The position numbers and the translations under genes were made by a program. 64,000 bases of DNA. Source: Klebsiella electrica (lineage in GTDB: Bacteria; Pseudomonadota; Gammaproteobacteria; Enterobacterales; Enterobacteriaceae). Positions 1 through 8,161 of this stretch are shown here, piece after piece. The stretch spans positions 2,976,001 through 3,040,000 of the forward strand of contig NZ_CP041247.1 in assembly GCF_006711645.1 (NCBI RefSeq). Reading direction: 5' to 3'. Positions within the stretch are counted from its first letter, which is position 1. Every line of letters begins with the position of its first letter. The notes beneath the pieces were generated by a model that made no database searches, was not told the DNA's origin, and saw only the letters and a list, made by a program, of their open reading frames with translations.

Positions 1-362
1 ATCCGGGCAACAACAGCACCGGGTTGTAATGCCTGCTTAGCCAGACTGACCTTAAATTCACGGCTGTAGCTGGCTCGCCGTTCTTTTCGCCATTTTTCCT
101 CGCTGATTTCAGGGCGAGTGGATTCATTTTTTCTGTTGGCATAAAGGATGGCGTCAAGCTGAGCGAATGAGACTGAATCGGGCAATGGCCATGCGATACC
201 GGATGCAATAAAGCGCTGAAAAAGCGTATGTATTGTGGAATGACTGAGACCGAGGCGCTGAGCGATGGCCCGGATGGTCAGTTTATCTTCAAATCTTAAA
301 CGCAGGGCATCAGGCAAATAAGAACGGAAGCAGGGAATATCTTTTGTTGTCTGGGAATTCAT
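1..362 (-). CDS. tnpA: IS66-family TnpA (OrfA), N-terminal part
   Basis: An open frame of 120 codons from the ATG at 360-362 leaves the window without a stop; an in-frame stop lies a few codons upstream of the ATG. Residues about 22-50 form a helix-turn-helix (RAIAQRLGLSHSTIH). They are followed by WPLPDSVSFAQLDAILY, which resembles the N-terminal region of IS21-type IstA. From about residue 96 (RRASYSREFKVSLAKQAL, then PGAVVAR) it matches the start of IS66 OrfA/TnpA, a small DNA-binding accessory protein of transposition. The protein therefore looks like IS66 TnpA with an extra IstA-like HTH at its front. No clear ribosome binding site was seen. Confidence 0.7.
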   Translation of the reverse strand, partial: MNSQTTKDIPCFRSYLPDALRLRFEDKLTIRAIAQRLGLSHSTIHTLFQRFIASGIAWPLPDSVSFAQLDAILYANRKNESTRPEISEEKWRKERRASYSREFKVSLAKQALQPGAVVAR

Positions 363-444
363 CGTTCGTGTCCATCAAAATAGATGGGCGCGATTGTTGC
401 CAGACAGGACAATTTTCACAAGACGTCGCAGATGGGGCGCTTAC
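1..444 (-). mobile_element. IS66-family insertion sequence, one end (partial)
   Basis: The element runs off the left edge of the window. Its inner boundary is placed at 444, because the minus strand there begins GTAAGCG, the usual terminal motif of IS66-family elements, and the transposase accessory gene tnpA reads inward from 362. IS66 elements usually make 8-bp target duplications; the eight bases outside this end are CAATATTC (445-452), but the other end is not visible. It lies just downstream of the 3' end of the MocR regulator gene. Confidence 0.7.
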
Positions 445-511
445 CAATATTCAGACTGAGCCATACCGACAATATGTGCCCCCCATAATCTTTAAACTTA
501 TGGCGATTCGG

Positions 512-1948
512 TCAATGCCCCCTGACCAATTCATGGCATAAGCTACCGAGTTGTTCCACCGCATGTAAAAGCTGGCGGGTGGGTTCATTCGCGCAGTTCA
601 ACCGCAGGTAGTTTTGCAGTTCCGCCGCCCCAGGGGAAAACAGCGGTCCCGGACTGACGCCAATGCCAAGGGCGAGAGCGCGACGATGGACCTCCAGCGC
701 CTCTATCCCGGACGGAAGTTGTACCCAAATCAGAAAACCGGCTTCTGGCGCGGCGACGCGCGTGCCCGGAGGGAAGCTGGTTTCAACCTTTGCGATAATA
801 GCCCGGATACCCTGCGCAATCCGCAGCTTCAGGTGCCGCAGATGCCTGTCATAATCACCGCTGGCCAGAATCTCGTTTGCCGCGGCTTCCATCAGCGGCG
901 AGCCTGCCCACTCCCCTGCCATGCGGGCCTGCAATACCGTTGCGTGATAGCGTCCGGCAGCAATCCAGCCGATTCTCCAGCCCGGCGCCAGGGTTTTAGA
1001 CAGCGAGCTGCAATAAATAACATTTCCGCACCTGTCAAAGGCTTTACACGCTGGCGGCCGCTGCGCGCCGCCGGCCAGATCGCCATATACATCATCCTCA
1101 ATTAACGGAATGCCCTGACTGGCAAGCAGGGTCACCAGATCCCGCTTGCGTTCAACGGGCATGCTGGCACCCAACGGATTTTGCACCGTGGGCGAGGCCA
1201 GAACGGCGACAGGACGATGGCGCAGAATGGCCTCTTCAAGCGGCGCCAGTAATAAACCTTCAATCGGGTCAGTGGGGATCTGTAATGCCTTCAGACCCAG
1301 ACTCTCCAACAGCAGGAGCGTGCCGAAGTAGGCGGGCTGCTCAATCGCCACGGCATCGCCTGGCCGGCACACGGCATGGAGCGCCAGACGTAGCGCCTGT
1401 GTTGCGCCGGCGGTAATGATCAGGTCATCCGCGCCAAAAAGGCCCCCCCACTGCGCAGCGCGAGCGGCAATCTTGCGACGCAGGTCTGCTCTCCCCGGAG
1501 GCAGGCTGTAGCTCTGTCCGCGCGCATCAAGCCGACGACCGGCTGTCTGTAACGCCCGCTGCAGCGCATCTACGGGCAGCCAGGCGGGATCGGGTAGCGC
1601 GGCGCCAAGCGGGACCAGACGCGCTTCAGCGCTACCGAACAGCGAGCGGGCTATAGCGGACATGGTTACCGGCACGGGCCCTGGTAAAGACGCGGGGCTT
1701 TGCGCCTCCCCGCCGGGGGTTATCTGGCGAACAAAGTAGCCTGAACGCGGTCGCGCGATAATCAGCCCCTCCGCCTCAAGACAGCGCAGGGCTTCCAGCG
1801 CCGTGGGGAGACTGACCTGCTCGCGCTCGGCCAGTTTACGCGCGGAGATAATACGATCGCCGGCTCGTAAAGCGCCTGACGCGAGCGTAAGCCGCAGCGT
1901 TTCGGCGATTCGGCGGTAGTGGGGAGTCGGCGGGAAGGGATCGGACAT
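512..1948 (-). CDS. MocR-type GntR/aminotransferase regulator
   Basis: A 478-residue MocR-subfamily protein: an N-terminal GntR winged helix (about residues 5-72) and a C-terminal PLP-dependent type I aminotransferase fold. The PLP-lysine segment is visible as SSLSKTLAPGWRIGW, and the cofactor-binding Asp as IEDDVYGDL. Members of this family use PLP-bound ligands to control an adjacent gene. The open frame continues 20 codons upstream, but MSDPFPP at 1948 is the normal GntR start; the upstream frame would read through the operator. It is divergent from the N-acetyltransferase gene, its likely target. The effector is unknown; a PdxR- or YdcR-like role is possible but unproven. Confidence 0.85.
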   Translation of the reverse strand: MSDPFPPTPHYRRIAETLRLTLASGALRAGDRIISARKLAEREQVSLPTALEALRCLEAEGLIIARPRSGYFVRQITPGGEAQSPASLPGPVPVTMSAIARSLFGSAEARLVPLGAALPDPAWLPVDALQRALQTAGRRLDARGQSYSLPPGRADLRRKIAARAAQWGGLFGADDLIITAGATQALRLALHAVCRPGDAVAIEQPAYFGTLLLLESLGLKALQIPTDPIEGLLLAPLEEAILRHRPVAVLASPTVQNPLGASMPVERKRDLVTLLASQGIPLIEDDVYGDLAGGAQRPPACKAFDRCGNVIYCSSLSKTLAPGWRIGWIAAGRYHATVLQARMAGEWAGSPLMEAAANEILASGDYDRHLRHLKLRIAQGIRAIIAKVETSFPPGTRVAAPEAGFLIWVQLPSGIEALEVHRRALALGIGVSPGPLFSPGAAELQNYLRLNCANEPTRQLLHAVEQLGSLCHELVRGH

Positions 1949-1954
1949 CGCTAT

Positions 1955-1991
1955 CTGTATAGTCTGGTTTTTGATAAATCTGACTATACAG
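1955..1991. promoter_or_regulatory. Inverted-repeat operator between mocR and the NAT gene
   Basis: A perfect 10-bp inverted repeat, CTGTATAGTC (1955-1964) and GACTATACAG (1982-1991), is separated by 17 bp. It lies between the divergent MocR and N-acetyltransferase genes. A further similar half site (CTATAG) follows at about 2009. Position and symmetry suggest the MocR binding site, acting on both genes. The regulator assignment is inference. Confidence 0.65.
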
Positions 1992-2046
1992 GCGATGCAG
2001 AGCGCCATCTATAGTGTGTTCAACACAAACCAGCCAAGGAAGTCAC

Positions 2047-2817
2047 ATGCACAGCGACAATTTTGACCTTTCCCTTTACTTCCGGCGCATAGGCTATAGC
2101 GGACACGCGGCTGCGGATACCGCTACGCTGCACGCGCTCATGCGTCACCAGCTCTTTTCGATCCCCTTCGAGAATCTGGATGTCCAGGCCGGTCACATCG
2201 TTTCGATGGTACCTGATGATATTGCCGATAAGCTATTACGCCAGAGACGAGGCGGCTACTGCTATGAACTCAACGGACTGTTTACCATGGCGCTGGAGGC
2301 GCTGGGTATGACCTACCGTTTTGTCGCGGCGCGGCCAATGTTCTATCCTGCGCGCCGACCTAAAACCCATATGGCGGTCATCGCCGAAGTCGATGGCCGT
2401 CAGTGGCTTTGCGACCTTGGATTTGGCAGCTACGGTATTCGCGCGCCGATGGCCTTAGACGAACTGGAGACGGACATCATCCAGGATTTCGATACCTTCC
2501 GGCTTAGCCGTGATGCGAGCGGCGACTATCTGCTGCAGGCAAAGGTTGAAGGAAGCTGGGCCGATCAATACGGTTTCGACCTCTCACCTCAGGAATGGAT
2601 TGACTTTGTTCCGGCTAATTACCTTAACTCCACGCACCCCGATGCCGTCTTTGTACAGAAGTTGCTTGTCATACAGCATCGACCCGAGGGACGATTTATC
2701 CTGCTGGGCGATACGCTTAAGACGATTACAGCGGACAGAGTAGAGAAGCAATTGCTGACTGAAGATGAAATTGCCCATGTCCTTGAAAACCGCTTTGCGC
2801 TATCTGCCCGCGCATAA
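2047..2817 (+). CDS. Arylamine N-acetyltransferase (NAT)
   Basis: A 256-residue NAT-family enzyme that moves acetyl groups from acetyl-CoA to arylamines, hydrazines or arylhydroxylamines by a ping-pong mechanism in the cytoplasm. The catalytic triad is visible: Cys in RRGGYCYELNG, His in KTHMAVIAEV and Asp in WLCDLGFG. The substrate-loop motif IPFENLDV is near the N-terminus. The ATG at 2047 is preferred because AAGGA stands at 2036-2040; an upstream in-frame ATG at 2014 lacks this. It belongs to the same family as E. coli NhoA but is clearly diverged from it. It is probably controlled by the divergent MocR regulator. Confidence 0.9.
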   Translation: MHSDNFDLSLYFRRIGYSGHAAADTATLHALMRHQLFSIPFENLDVQAGHIVSMVPDDIADKLLRQRRGGYCYELNGLFTMALEALGMTYRFVAARPMFYPARRPKTHMAVIAEVDGRQWLCDLGFGSYGIRAPMALDELETDIIQDFDTFRLSRDASGDYLLQAKVEGSWADQYGFDLSPQEWIDFVPANYLNSTHPDAVFVQKLLVIQHRPEGRFILLGDTLKTITADRVEKQLLTEDEIAHVLENRFALSARA

Positions 2818-2884
2818 ATCAACCAGCCAATGCGTCCACAGTTAAATGGTCACTTCTGCGGCCCGGGGGGGAGATGCGGGAATA

Positions 2885-3793
2885 TCACGGTTTCGCCTTC
2901 GTGATATAAGCCTGTAGCCCCTCGGCAAGAATATCGAATACCGTTTTACAGGCCTTGCTCTGGCGAAGATCCTCATGCATGACCAGCCAAGTGTCGAGAT
3001 GCAAGGCAAAGAAATCAGGCAGCAATCTCTGCAGCGGGACAGGAAAGTCGGCCAGTCGCACCTGACATATCCCGATGCCGGCGCCTGCGCGAATAAGGTT
3101 CAACTGCGCCACATCACTGTCAGTGCGCACGGTAAACCGCTCACGATGCAGCTGCGGATACTGTTTCAGAGCCTGTAAAATAAATGGCGTGATTTTATCA
3201 AAGCCCACCAGAGTATGCGTGAACAACGCCTCCATACTCTCCGGCGCGGCATGCCGCGCCAGATAGGCAGGTGCGGCATGCAGACCCATTTCAATACTGC
3301 CCATCCGACGTGCGATCAGTTGCTCTTGTACCGGCCTGGTCATGCGTACTGCAATATCCGCCTCCCGATGCAATAAATCCTGAATGCGGTTAGACAAAAC
3401 CAGCTCAATGGCAACCTGCGGGTGAGCCTCTTTAATTTGCGCAATCAGAGGCGGCAGAACTTCGGTGCCGATAATTTCACTCGCAGAAACACGCACCACG
3501 CCACGCAATTCGCCAGTGCGGGTGCTAAAGCCGGCAGCCGATCGCTCAATCATACTGGCCGTGTTTTCCATCGCTTGCGCATGGCCCTGCAGCGCGACGG
3601 CGGCATCTGTCGGCTGCAGGCCAGTCTGAGAACGGATGAACAACACCAGACCCAATGCTGATTCCAGTGCCGCGACGTGGCGTCCCGCCGTGGGCTGGGT
3701 AATGGCGAGCATCCGGGCTGCCCCCGACAGGGATCCCTCTTTCATCACTGCCAGGAAGGTGCGATACCATTCCCATGGAATATTTAGTTTCAT
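2885..3793 (-). CDS. LysR-family transcriptional regulator
   Basis: About 302 residues: an N-terminal winged helix (SLSGAARMLAITQPTAGRHV, within residues 15-60) and a LysR substrate-binding domain (about residues 90-295). An alternative ATG at 3805 adds four residues. It is divergent from the epimerase/reductase gene at 3891, the usual LysR arrangement, so that gene is its likely target. The 97-bp gap holds a weak TGCAT/ATGCA dyad that could be the binding site. The effector is not predictable. Confidence 0.85.
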   Translation of the reverse strand: MKLNIPWEWYRTFLAVMKEGSLSGAARMLAITQPTAGRHVAALESALGLVLFIRSQTGLQPTDAAVALQGHAQAMENTASMIERSAAGFSTRTGELRGVVRVSASEIIGTEVLPPLIAQIKEAHPQVAIELVLSNRIQDLLHREADIAVRMTRPVQEQLIARRMGSIEMGLHAAPAYLARHAAPESMEALFTHTLVGFDKITPFILQALKQYPQLHRERFTVRTDSDVAQLNLIRAGAGIGICQVRLADFPVPLQRLLPDFFALHLDTWLVMHEDLRQSKACKTVFDILAEGLQAYITKAKP

Positions 3794-3890
3794 ACAAAAA
3801 TGCATACCTGCTATCCGATGTCATGCAATTACATTTAGCTCGCGCTGGCATTACGCTGTCAAGCAGCAGACATCCGGCAAAGGTAAGACC

Positions 3891-4874
3891 ATGCAAAGCA
3901 AAAACAAGGTACTCATCCTGGGCGCGACAGGTGGAATCGGTAGCGAAATCGCGCGTAAACTCATCGGCGAAAAATGGGACGTTCATGCATTGCGCCGCAA
4001 CGCCCCGCAAAATGAACAACCCGGAAGTATAACGTGGGTAAGCGGCGATGCGCTGAATACCCGGCAGGTGGCCTCTGCCGCGTCAGAGTGTCATGTGATT
4101 GTCCATGCCGTTAATCCGCCGGGTTATCGCAACTGGGAACACCTGGTTTTGCCAATGTTACATAACACTATCCAGGCAGCGGAACGCAATGGCGCCTTAA
4201 TCGTTCTCCCTGGCACCGTTTATAACTACGGCCCGGATGCCTTTCCCCTGTTGCGGGAAGACTCCCCGCAAAATCCCGTCACCCGCAAAGGGGCAATACG
4301 GGTACAGATGGAGAAGGCGCTGTTAGCCTACGCGCAGCGTGGCGGAAAGGTGCTGATTCTGCGAGCAGGCGACTTCTTCGGCCCTGCCGCAGGCAATAAC
4401 TGGTTTTCGCAGGGATGGATCAAGCCGGGACAATGCCCGCGGATAATTAAAAACCCGGGTAAAGCCGGAACAGGTCATCAGTGGGCCTGGCTGCCCGACG
4501 TCGCAGAAACCCTTGCGGCGCTGTTAGCGCGTCGGGATCAACTCGAACCGTTTGCCTGTTTTCATATGCGCGGACACTGGGACGCCGATGGCACGGCGAT
4601 GGCCGCGGCCATACAGCATGTCGCGCAACTTAGCGGGATTCAGGCAAAGATAAAGTCGTTTCCCTGGTGGCTCATCTTTGCGCTGTCACCTTTCAACACC
4701 ACGCTGCATGAAATGCTGGAGATGCGATATTTGTGGCAACAGCCAATCCGGATGGACAATGCAAAACTGATCGATTTTCTGGGCTACGAACCACATACCC
4801 CTCTTATTGAGGCCGTGCACAAGACCTTAACGGGTCTGGGCTGTATTCATCATGCGCCAGAAACGCCTTCGTGA
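3891..4874 (+). CDS. NAD(P)-dependent epimerase/dehydratase family protein
   Basis: A 327-residue atypical short-chain dehydrogenase/NAD-dependent epimerase. The Rossmann motif ILGATGGIGSEIARKL is at residues 8-23, followed by HAVNPPGYRNW, LPGTVYNYGP and a later substrate-binding half. The start is the ATG at 3891 after AGGTAAG; the frame is open further upstream but overlaps the divergent LysR gene. Substrate unknown. Divergence from the LysR gene suggests regulated expression. A rho-independent terminator follows at 5015. Confidence 0.8.
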   Translation: MQSKNKVLILGATGGIGSEIARKLIGEKWDVHALRRNAPQNEQPGSITWVSGDALNTRQVASAASECHVIVHAVNPPGYRNWEHLVLPMLHNTIQAAERNGALIVLPGTVYNYGPDAFPLLREDSPQNPVTRKGAIRVQMEKALLAYAQRGGKVLILRAGDFFGPAAGNNWFSQGWIKPGQCPRIIKNPGKAGTGHQWAWLPDVAETLAALLARRDQLEPFACFHMRGHWDADGTAMAAAIQHVAQLSGIQAKIKSFPWWLIFALSPFNTTLHEMLEMRYLWQQPIRMDNAKLIDFLGYEPHTPLIEAVHKTLTGLGCIHHAPETPS

Positions 4875-5014
4875 ACGGGTCAGAGGATAACTATCACCTC
4901 GCGGTGACTTATCCAGATGATGAAGAATTTGAACGCCTTTCCGACCCCCTACGTTTTTCAACATGTTGTAGAAGCCATTACGCCGCTTTAGTTTTTTCCG
5001 CGGCCCCCCGGGAC

Positions 5015-5045
5015 AGGCGCCAGAGGGAATGTCTGACGCCTTTTT
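5015..5045 (+). terminator. Rho-independent terminator after the epimerase gene
   Basis: Stem AGGCG-C-CAGA pairs with TCTG-A-CGCCT around a 7-base loop, with a run of five T (5041-5045). It would end transcription of the epimerase gene before the convergent HAD gene. Confidence 0.65.
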
Positions 5046-5081
5046 AGTGCTCTCCGGCTTGCTCAGATCGCGTGGCAGAGG

Positions 5082-5537
5082 TCAAAAATCGCCGGGCGCG
5101 CACTGCAGACAGGTCAGTCCCGCGCTACGCCAGAAATCCACGACGGCCTGACGGTCGTCGATCACCAGCCATGGCTGATAGCCATCGGCGATGATTTGCT
5201 GCAGTAGCCCCTTTTTGACCTCTTCATCTGCCACATGATCGTCGCCTTCCGGGCGCAGATAGAGGCCATCATACGCAATATTGTGCCGCGCCAGCCACGC
5301 CTCGGTATGGTGACGAAATCCATCGGGGCGCCCGCTGCAAATCACAATCGACTGCTGCCCGGCGTGCAACAACGCCACCAGTTTGCCGATCGCCGCATTC
5401 GGTAACGCCTGCGCCATAAACGCAAAAAAAGGGGGCCACTGTTTCTCGCTCCCCAGTACCCAGTCACGCATTTTTTCCGCATCAAACTCCGCCAGGGTAC
5501 CGTCAATATCCACAATAATGCAGGGCTTAGCGCTCAT
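5082..5537 (-). CDS. HAD-family phosphatase (polynucleotide kinase 3'-phosphatase-like)
   Basis: A 151-residue HAD hydrolase. Motif I is VDIDGTLAEFD near residue 9, motif II ICSGRP, a Lys in DEEVKKGLL, and motif IV VIDDRQAVVDFW. The layout resembles the phosphatase domain of T4-type polynucleotide kinase. The start at 5537 overlaps the end of the upstream phosphatase gene by 11 bp, indicating translational coupling; the frame is open further upstream but within that gene. It is the last gene of a six-gene operon read leftward from 10842. A role in dephosphorylating the imported compound is inferred. Confidence 0.75.
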   Translation of the reverse strand: MSAKPCIIVDIDGTLAEFDAEKMRDWVLGSEKQWPPFFAFMAQALPNAAIGKLVALLHAGQQSIVICSGRPDGFRHHTEAWLARHNIAYDGLYLRPEGDDHVADEEVKKGLLQQIIADGYQPWLVIDDRQAVVDFWRSAGLTCLQCAPGDF

Positions 5538-6084
5538 CGGCTTCCTCCAGCGGAACAATCCGCCACTCATTCGCCTGTTGTCCGGGAGAGATCCACATCG
5601 GCACAACGTTACCCGGTCGGGCGCCATAAGGGGTACCGAGAGCATAGCGGCGCAGCACCCGGAACACGCCGGAATGGGCAATAATTAACGGACGGTCGTA
5701 CTGCGTCAGGATCGTGTTCAGCACGTCAGTCACCCGGCGGCAAAACGCCTCCCAGCTTTCTCCTCCCGGCGGCGTCTCTTCATACGGCGGCTGTTCGGAC
5801 CACGGGCGCAGCTCTAAATCGCCCCAGTCCCGCTCGCGCAGGTCATCAAAAACCGTATAGGGCAGATCGGGGAGCGCCAGCTCCGCCGTTTGCCGGGCGC
5901 GCAATAGCGGACTGACGGCAATACCGCTCCAGCGATAGCGGCTCAGCAGCGAGCGCACTTCCTGCGCTTGCCACTCCCCCTCATCGGTGAGCGGCACGTC
6001 CGTTCGTCCGCCGATCAGTTTGTCCCGGTTAAGGGCGGTTTCGCCGTGGCGAACAAAAACAAAGGGCTTACAGATTATTGGCAT
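5527..6084 (-). CDS. Histidine phosphatase (phosphoglycerate mutase-like)
   Basis: A 185-residue histidine phosphatase superfamily protein. The catalytic RHGE motif is in FVRHGETALNRD, the conserved Arg in SPLLRARQTAELA, the acid residue in LRERDWGDLE, and the second His in IIAHSGVFR. The chain length and lack of mutase insertions suggest a broad phosphatase (CobC/GpmB-like) rather than a glycolytic mutase. It overlaps the metallo-hydrolase gene upstream by 10 bp and the HAD gene downstream by 11 bp. Together they suggest stepwise removal of phosphate from an imported organophosphate. Confidence 0.8.
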   Translation of the reverse strand: MPIICKPFVFVRHGETALNRDKLIGGRTDVPLTDEGEWQAQEVRSLLSRYRWSGIAVSPLLRARQTAELALPDLPYTVFDDLRERDWGDLELRPWSEQPPYEETPPGGESWEAFCRRVTDVLNTILTQYDRPLIIAHSGVFRVLRRYALGTPYGARPGNVVPMWISPGQQANEWRIVPLEEADER

Positions 6085-7136
6085 AATTCCATCTCAATCA
6101 TGGGATGAGTCATCAGCTGGCAGTTCAGCGCCTGTTGCCAGCGGACAGGATTATCAATCGCGGTAAATAGCGGCACAACGTAGCGGCACGACAGTTGAGA
6201 GACCAGCTTTTGCAGGCAGGAGAGCGTCGGATGCACATTCCAGCGGCAAAAATCGACCTCGCCTGCCAGCCACTGCTGATATGCGACCCGGTTCATATGG
6301 CCGGTGAATAAAACACGATGGTGGAAATCGTCGCGCGCCCGCAGCACGCCCGCCATACCGTTCATCCCGTCAGGATCGGCGGCCAACACCAGTGGCGCCT
6401 GAGTCGAAAATAGCGGGTTGGTCTGCGCCAGCGTCCGTAACGCCGTAGCGATACCCTGCTGCAGACTCCCCTCGTCATCTTCCGCCATCTGCACAAGCAT
6501 CGCCCGGCAAGCGGCATCCAGGGCAATCTCCGGCTGGCTGTTATCTCGCGCCATCCATAGCGCCAGTTCGGCGGCGCGTCCGGAAGGAGGAACGGGGCAC
6601 AGCGTGGGTTGCGACAGATAGGCCCGCAGTTTCTCCAGCTGCTGGCTCTGGGGAATATCGTATAAACCGTAGGAAGCATCCACCAGCGCAATGTCTGCGG
6701 GGGGCGGCGCATCAAAGCGAAACAGCATCGATTCCATACTGATGTCGCCGCTATAGAAAATGCCGCCCGCCACGTTAAGATGAAACCACACGCCCCCCCA
6801 GGCATGGCCGCAACTGCCGGTGGTCACGGTGATGTCGCCAAGGGAAAACTGCCCGCGTACGGCAATGGGATGGACGCGACGCCCGGGCGGCAGCGCCTGG
6901 GCCGTGACGGCGCTGCAATAGATGGGGATATCCGCCGGCAAACGGTTCAATCCGCCAATATGATCCACATGGTCATGGCTCAACAGCACCGCATCAATAT
7001 CGGCGGGTACCGGCCACGGCGCTTCATCTGGCTCCAGCGCGCCGCCCGCATCCAGCAGGATGCGTTGGCTCGGCGTACTCAGCAAAATCGCGGCCGGGGC
7101 TTTGCGGTGTAAGCCGCTAACGATCTCTATCTTCAC
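6075..7136 (-). CDS. Metallo-beta-lactamase-fold hydrolase
   Basis: A 353-residue MBL-fold protein. The metal-binding signature HxHxDH is clear in LLSHDHVDHIGGLNRL (about residues 52-66). Further ligands are likely the His in TGSCGHAWGG and the Asp in FYSGDIS, with a late His in FTGHMN. MBL proteins with this organisation include phosphodiesterases (PhnP, RNase Z-like). Next to two phosphatases and an importer, a phosphodiesterase role is plausible but not shown. It overlaps the ATPase gene upstream by 4 bp (ATGA). Confidence 0.75.
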   Translation of the reverse strand: MKIEIVSGLHRKAPAAILLSTPSQRILLDAGGALEPDEAPWPVPADIDAVLLSHDHVDHIGGLNRLPADIPIYCSAVTAQALPPGRRVHPIAVRGQFSLGDITVTTGSCGHAWGGVWFHLNVAGGIFYSGDISMESMLFRFDAPPPADIALVDASYGLYDIPQSQQLEKLRAYLSQPTLCPVPPSGRAAELALWMARDNSQPEIALDAACRAMLVQMAEDDEGSLQQGIATALRTLAQTNPLFSTQAPLVLAADPDGMNGMAGVLRARDDFHHRVLFTGHMNRVAYQQWLAGEVDFCRWNVHPTLSCLQKLVSQLSCRYVVPLFTAIDNPVRWQQALNCQLMTHPMIEMELCQ

Positions 7137-8161
7137 GCCGCCTCCAGACGCCAGCCCTGCGTCAGCTGTACGCGCACGCTCTGCTGCGCCCGCAGCGGCG
7201 AGTGATGGAAAGCGCTCAGCGATTGCCCGTCCGCCAGACGTAAATCCAGTAAATAGCGCTCTCCCTGATAGATACAGTTTTCGACTTCGGCACTCAGCCC
7301 TTCAGCCGTTAACTGCACATGCTCCGGGCGAACCAGTACCGACTGCCGGGCATAATATTGACCGCCGGAGAACCCCTCATGCAGAACAGCGCGATCCAGC
7401 TGTCGGCTGCCGCCGGGGATGGACAGAGACAAAACCTGCCCCTTGCCAATAAAACGCGCTACCCACGCGTTTTGCGGTTGTTGATACAACTGCTGCGGCG
7501 CGCCCCACTGCATTAATGCCCCCTGATGCATCACCGCGATATGGCTGGCCAGCGCCATCGCTTCCGCCTGGTCGTGAGTAACATAGACAAAGGTTGCCCC
7601 GGTACGACGGTGAAACTCCCGGAAGGTCTGCTCCATCGTCGCGCGTAAATGTCTGTCGAGATTAGCCAGCGGTTCATCCAGCAGCACAACCTGAGGCTCT
7701 GAGACCAGGCAGCGCGCCAGCGCCACGCGCTGACGTTGCCCACCGCTTAGATCCTGCGGCGAACGTTCGGCATAAGCGCCCAGTTCGACAATCTCCAGCG
7801 CTTCGCTCACTCGCTGACGACGCGCGGCCCCCTGCACTTTGCGCAGCTTCAACGGATAACCCACGTTTTCCGCTACGGTCATATGCGGCCACAGGGCGTA
7901 GGACTGAAAGACCATTCCCATATCACGCTGTTCCGGCGGCAAATGCAGCGAGGTATCCGCCAGCAGGCGATCGCCCAACAGCAAACGACCGCCGCTGAGC
8001 TGCTCCAGGCCCGCAAGGATACGTAAAGTGGTCGTTTTGCCACATCCGCTCGGCCCCAGCAGCGCGGTAAATGCGCCCTGCGGGATGGTCAGATCAAGAT
8101 CCCGCACCACGGTCTGGTTGCCAAAGACTTTGCTAAGCTGTTCCAGCCTCAGTTCTGCCAT
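7133..8161 (-). CDS. ABC transporter ATPase (AfuC/PhnT/PotA-like)
   Basis: A 342-residue importer ATPase. Walker A GPSGCGKTT is near residue 36, the signature is LSGGQRQRVALARC, Walker B VVLLDEPLANLD and the switch His in YVTHDQAEA. The C-terminal about 100 residues form a TOBE-type regulatory domain. The family serves Fe3+, polyamine, 2-aminoethylphosphonate and hexose-phosphate importers. The gene overlaps both the permease gene (13 bp) and the metallo-hydrolase gene (4 bp), so the hydrolases and transporter are one transcription unit. Confidence 0.88.
   Translation of the reverse strand: MAELRLEQLSKVFGNQTVVRDLDLTIPQGAFTALLGPSGCGKTTTLRILAGLEQLSGGRLLLGDRLLADTSLHLPPEQRDMGMVFQSYALWPHMTVAENVGYPLKLRKVQGAARRQRVSEALEIVELGAYAERSPQDLSGGQRQRVALARCLVSEPQVVLLDEPLANLDRHLRATMEQTFREFHRRTGATFVYVTHDQAEAMALASHIAVMHQGALMQWGAPQQLYQQPQNAWVARFIGKGQVLSLSIPGGSRQLDRAVLHEGFSGGQYYARQSVLVRPEHVQLTAEGLSAEVENCIYQGERYLLDLRLADGQSLSAFHHSPLRAQQSVRVQLTQGWRLEAA

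Noticed and set aside
3546..4019. Minus-strand frame of 157 codons over the LysR/epimerase divergent region.
   Set aside because: Overlaps two well-supported genes in other frames and has no recognisable domain.
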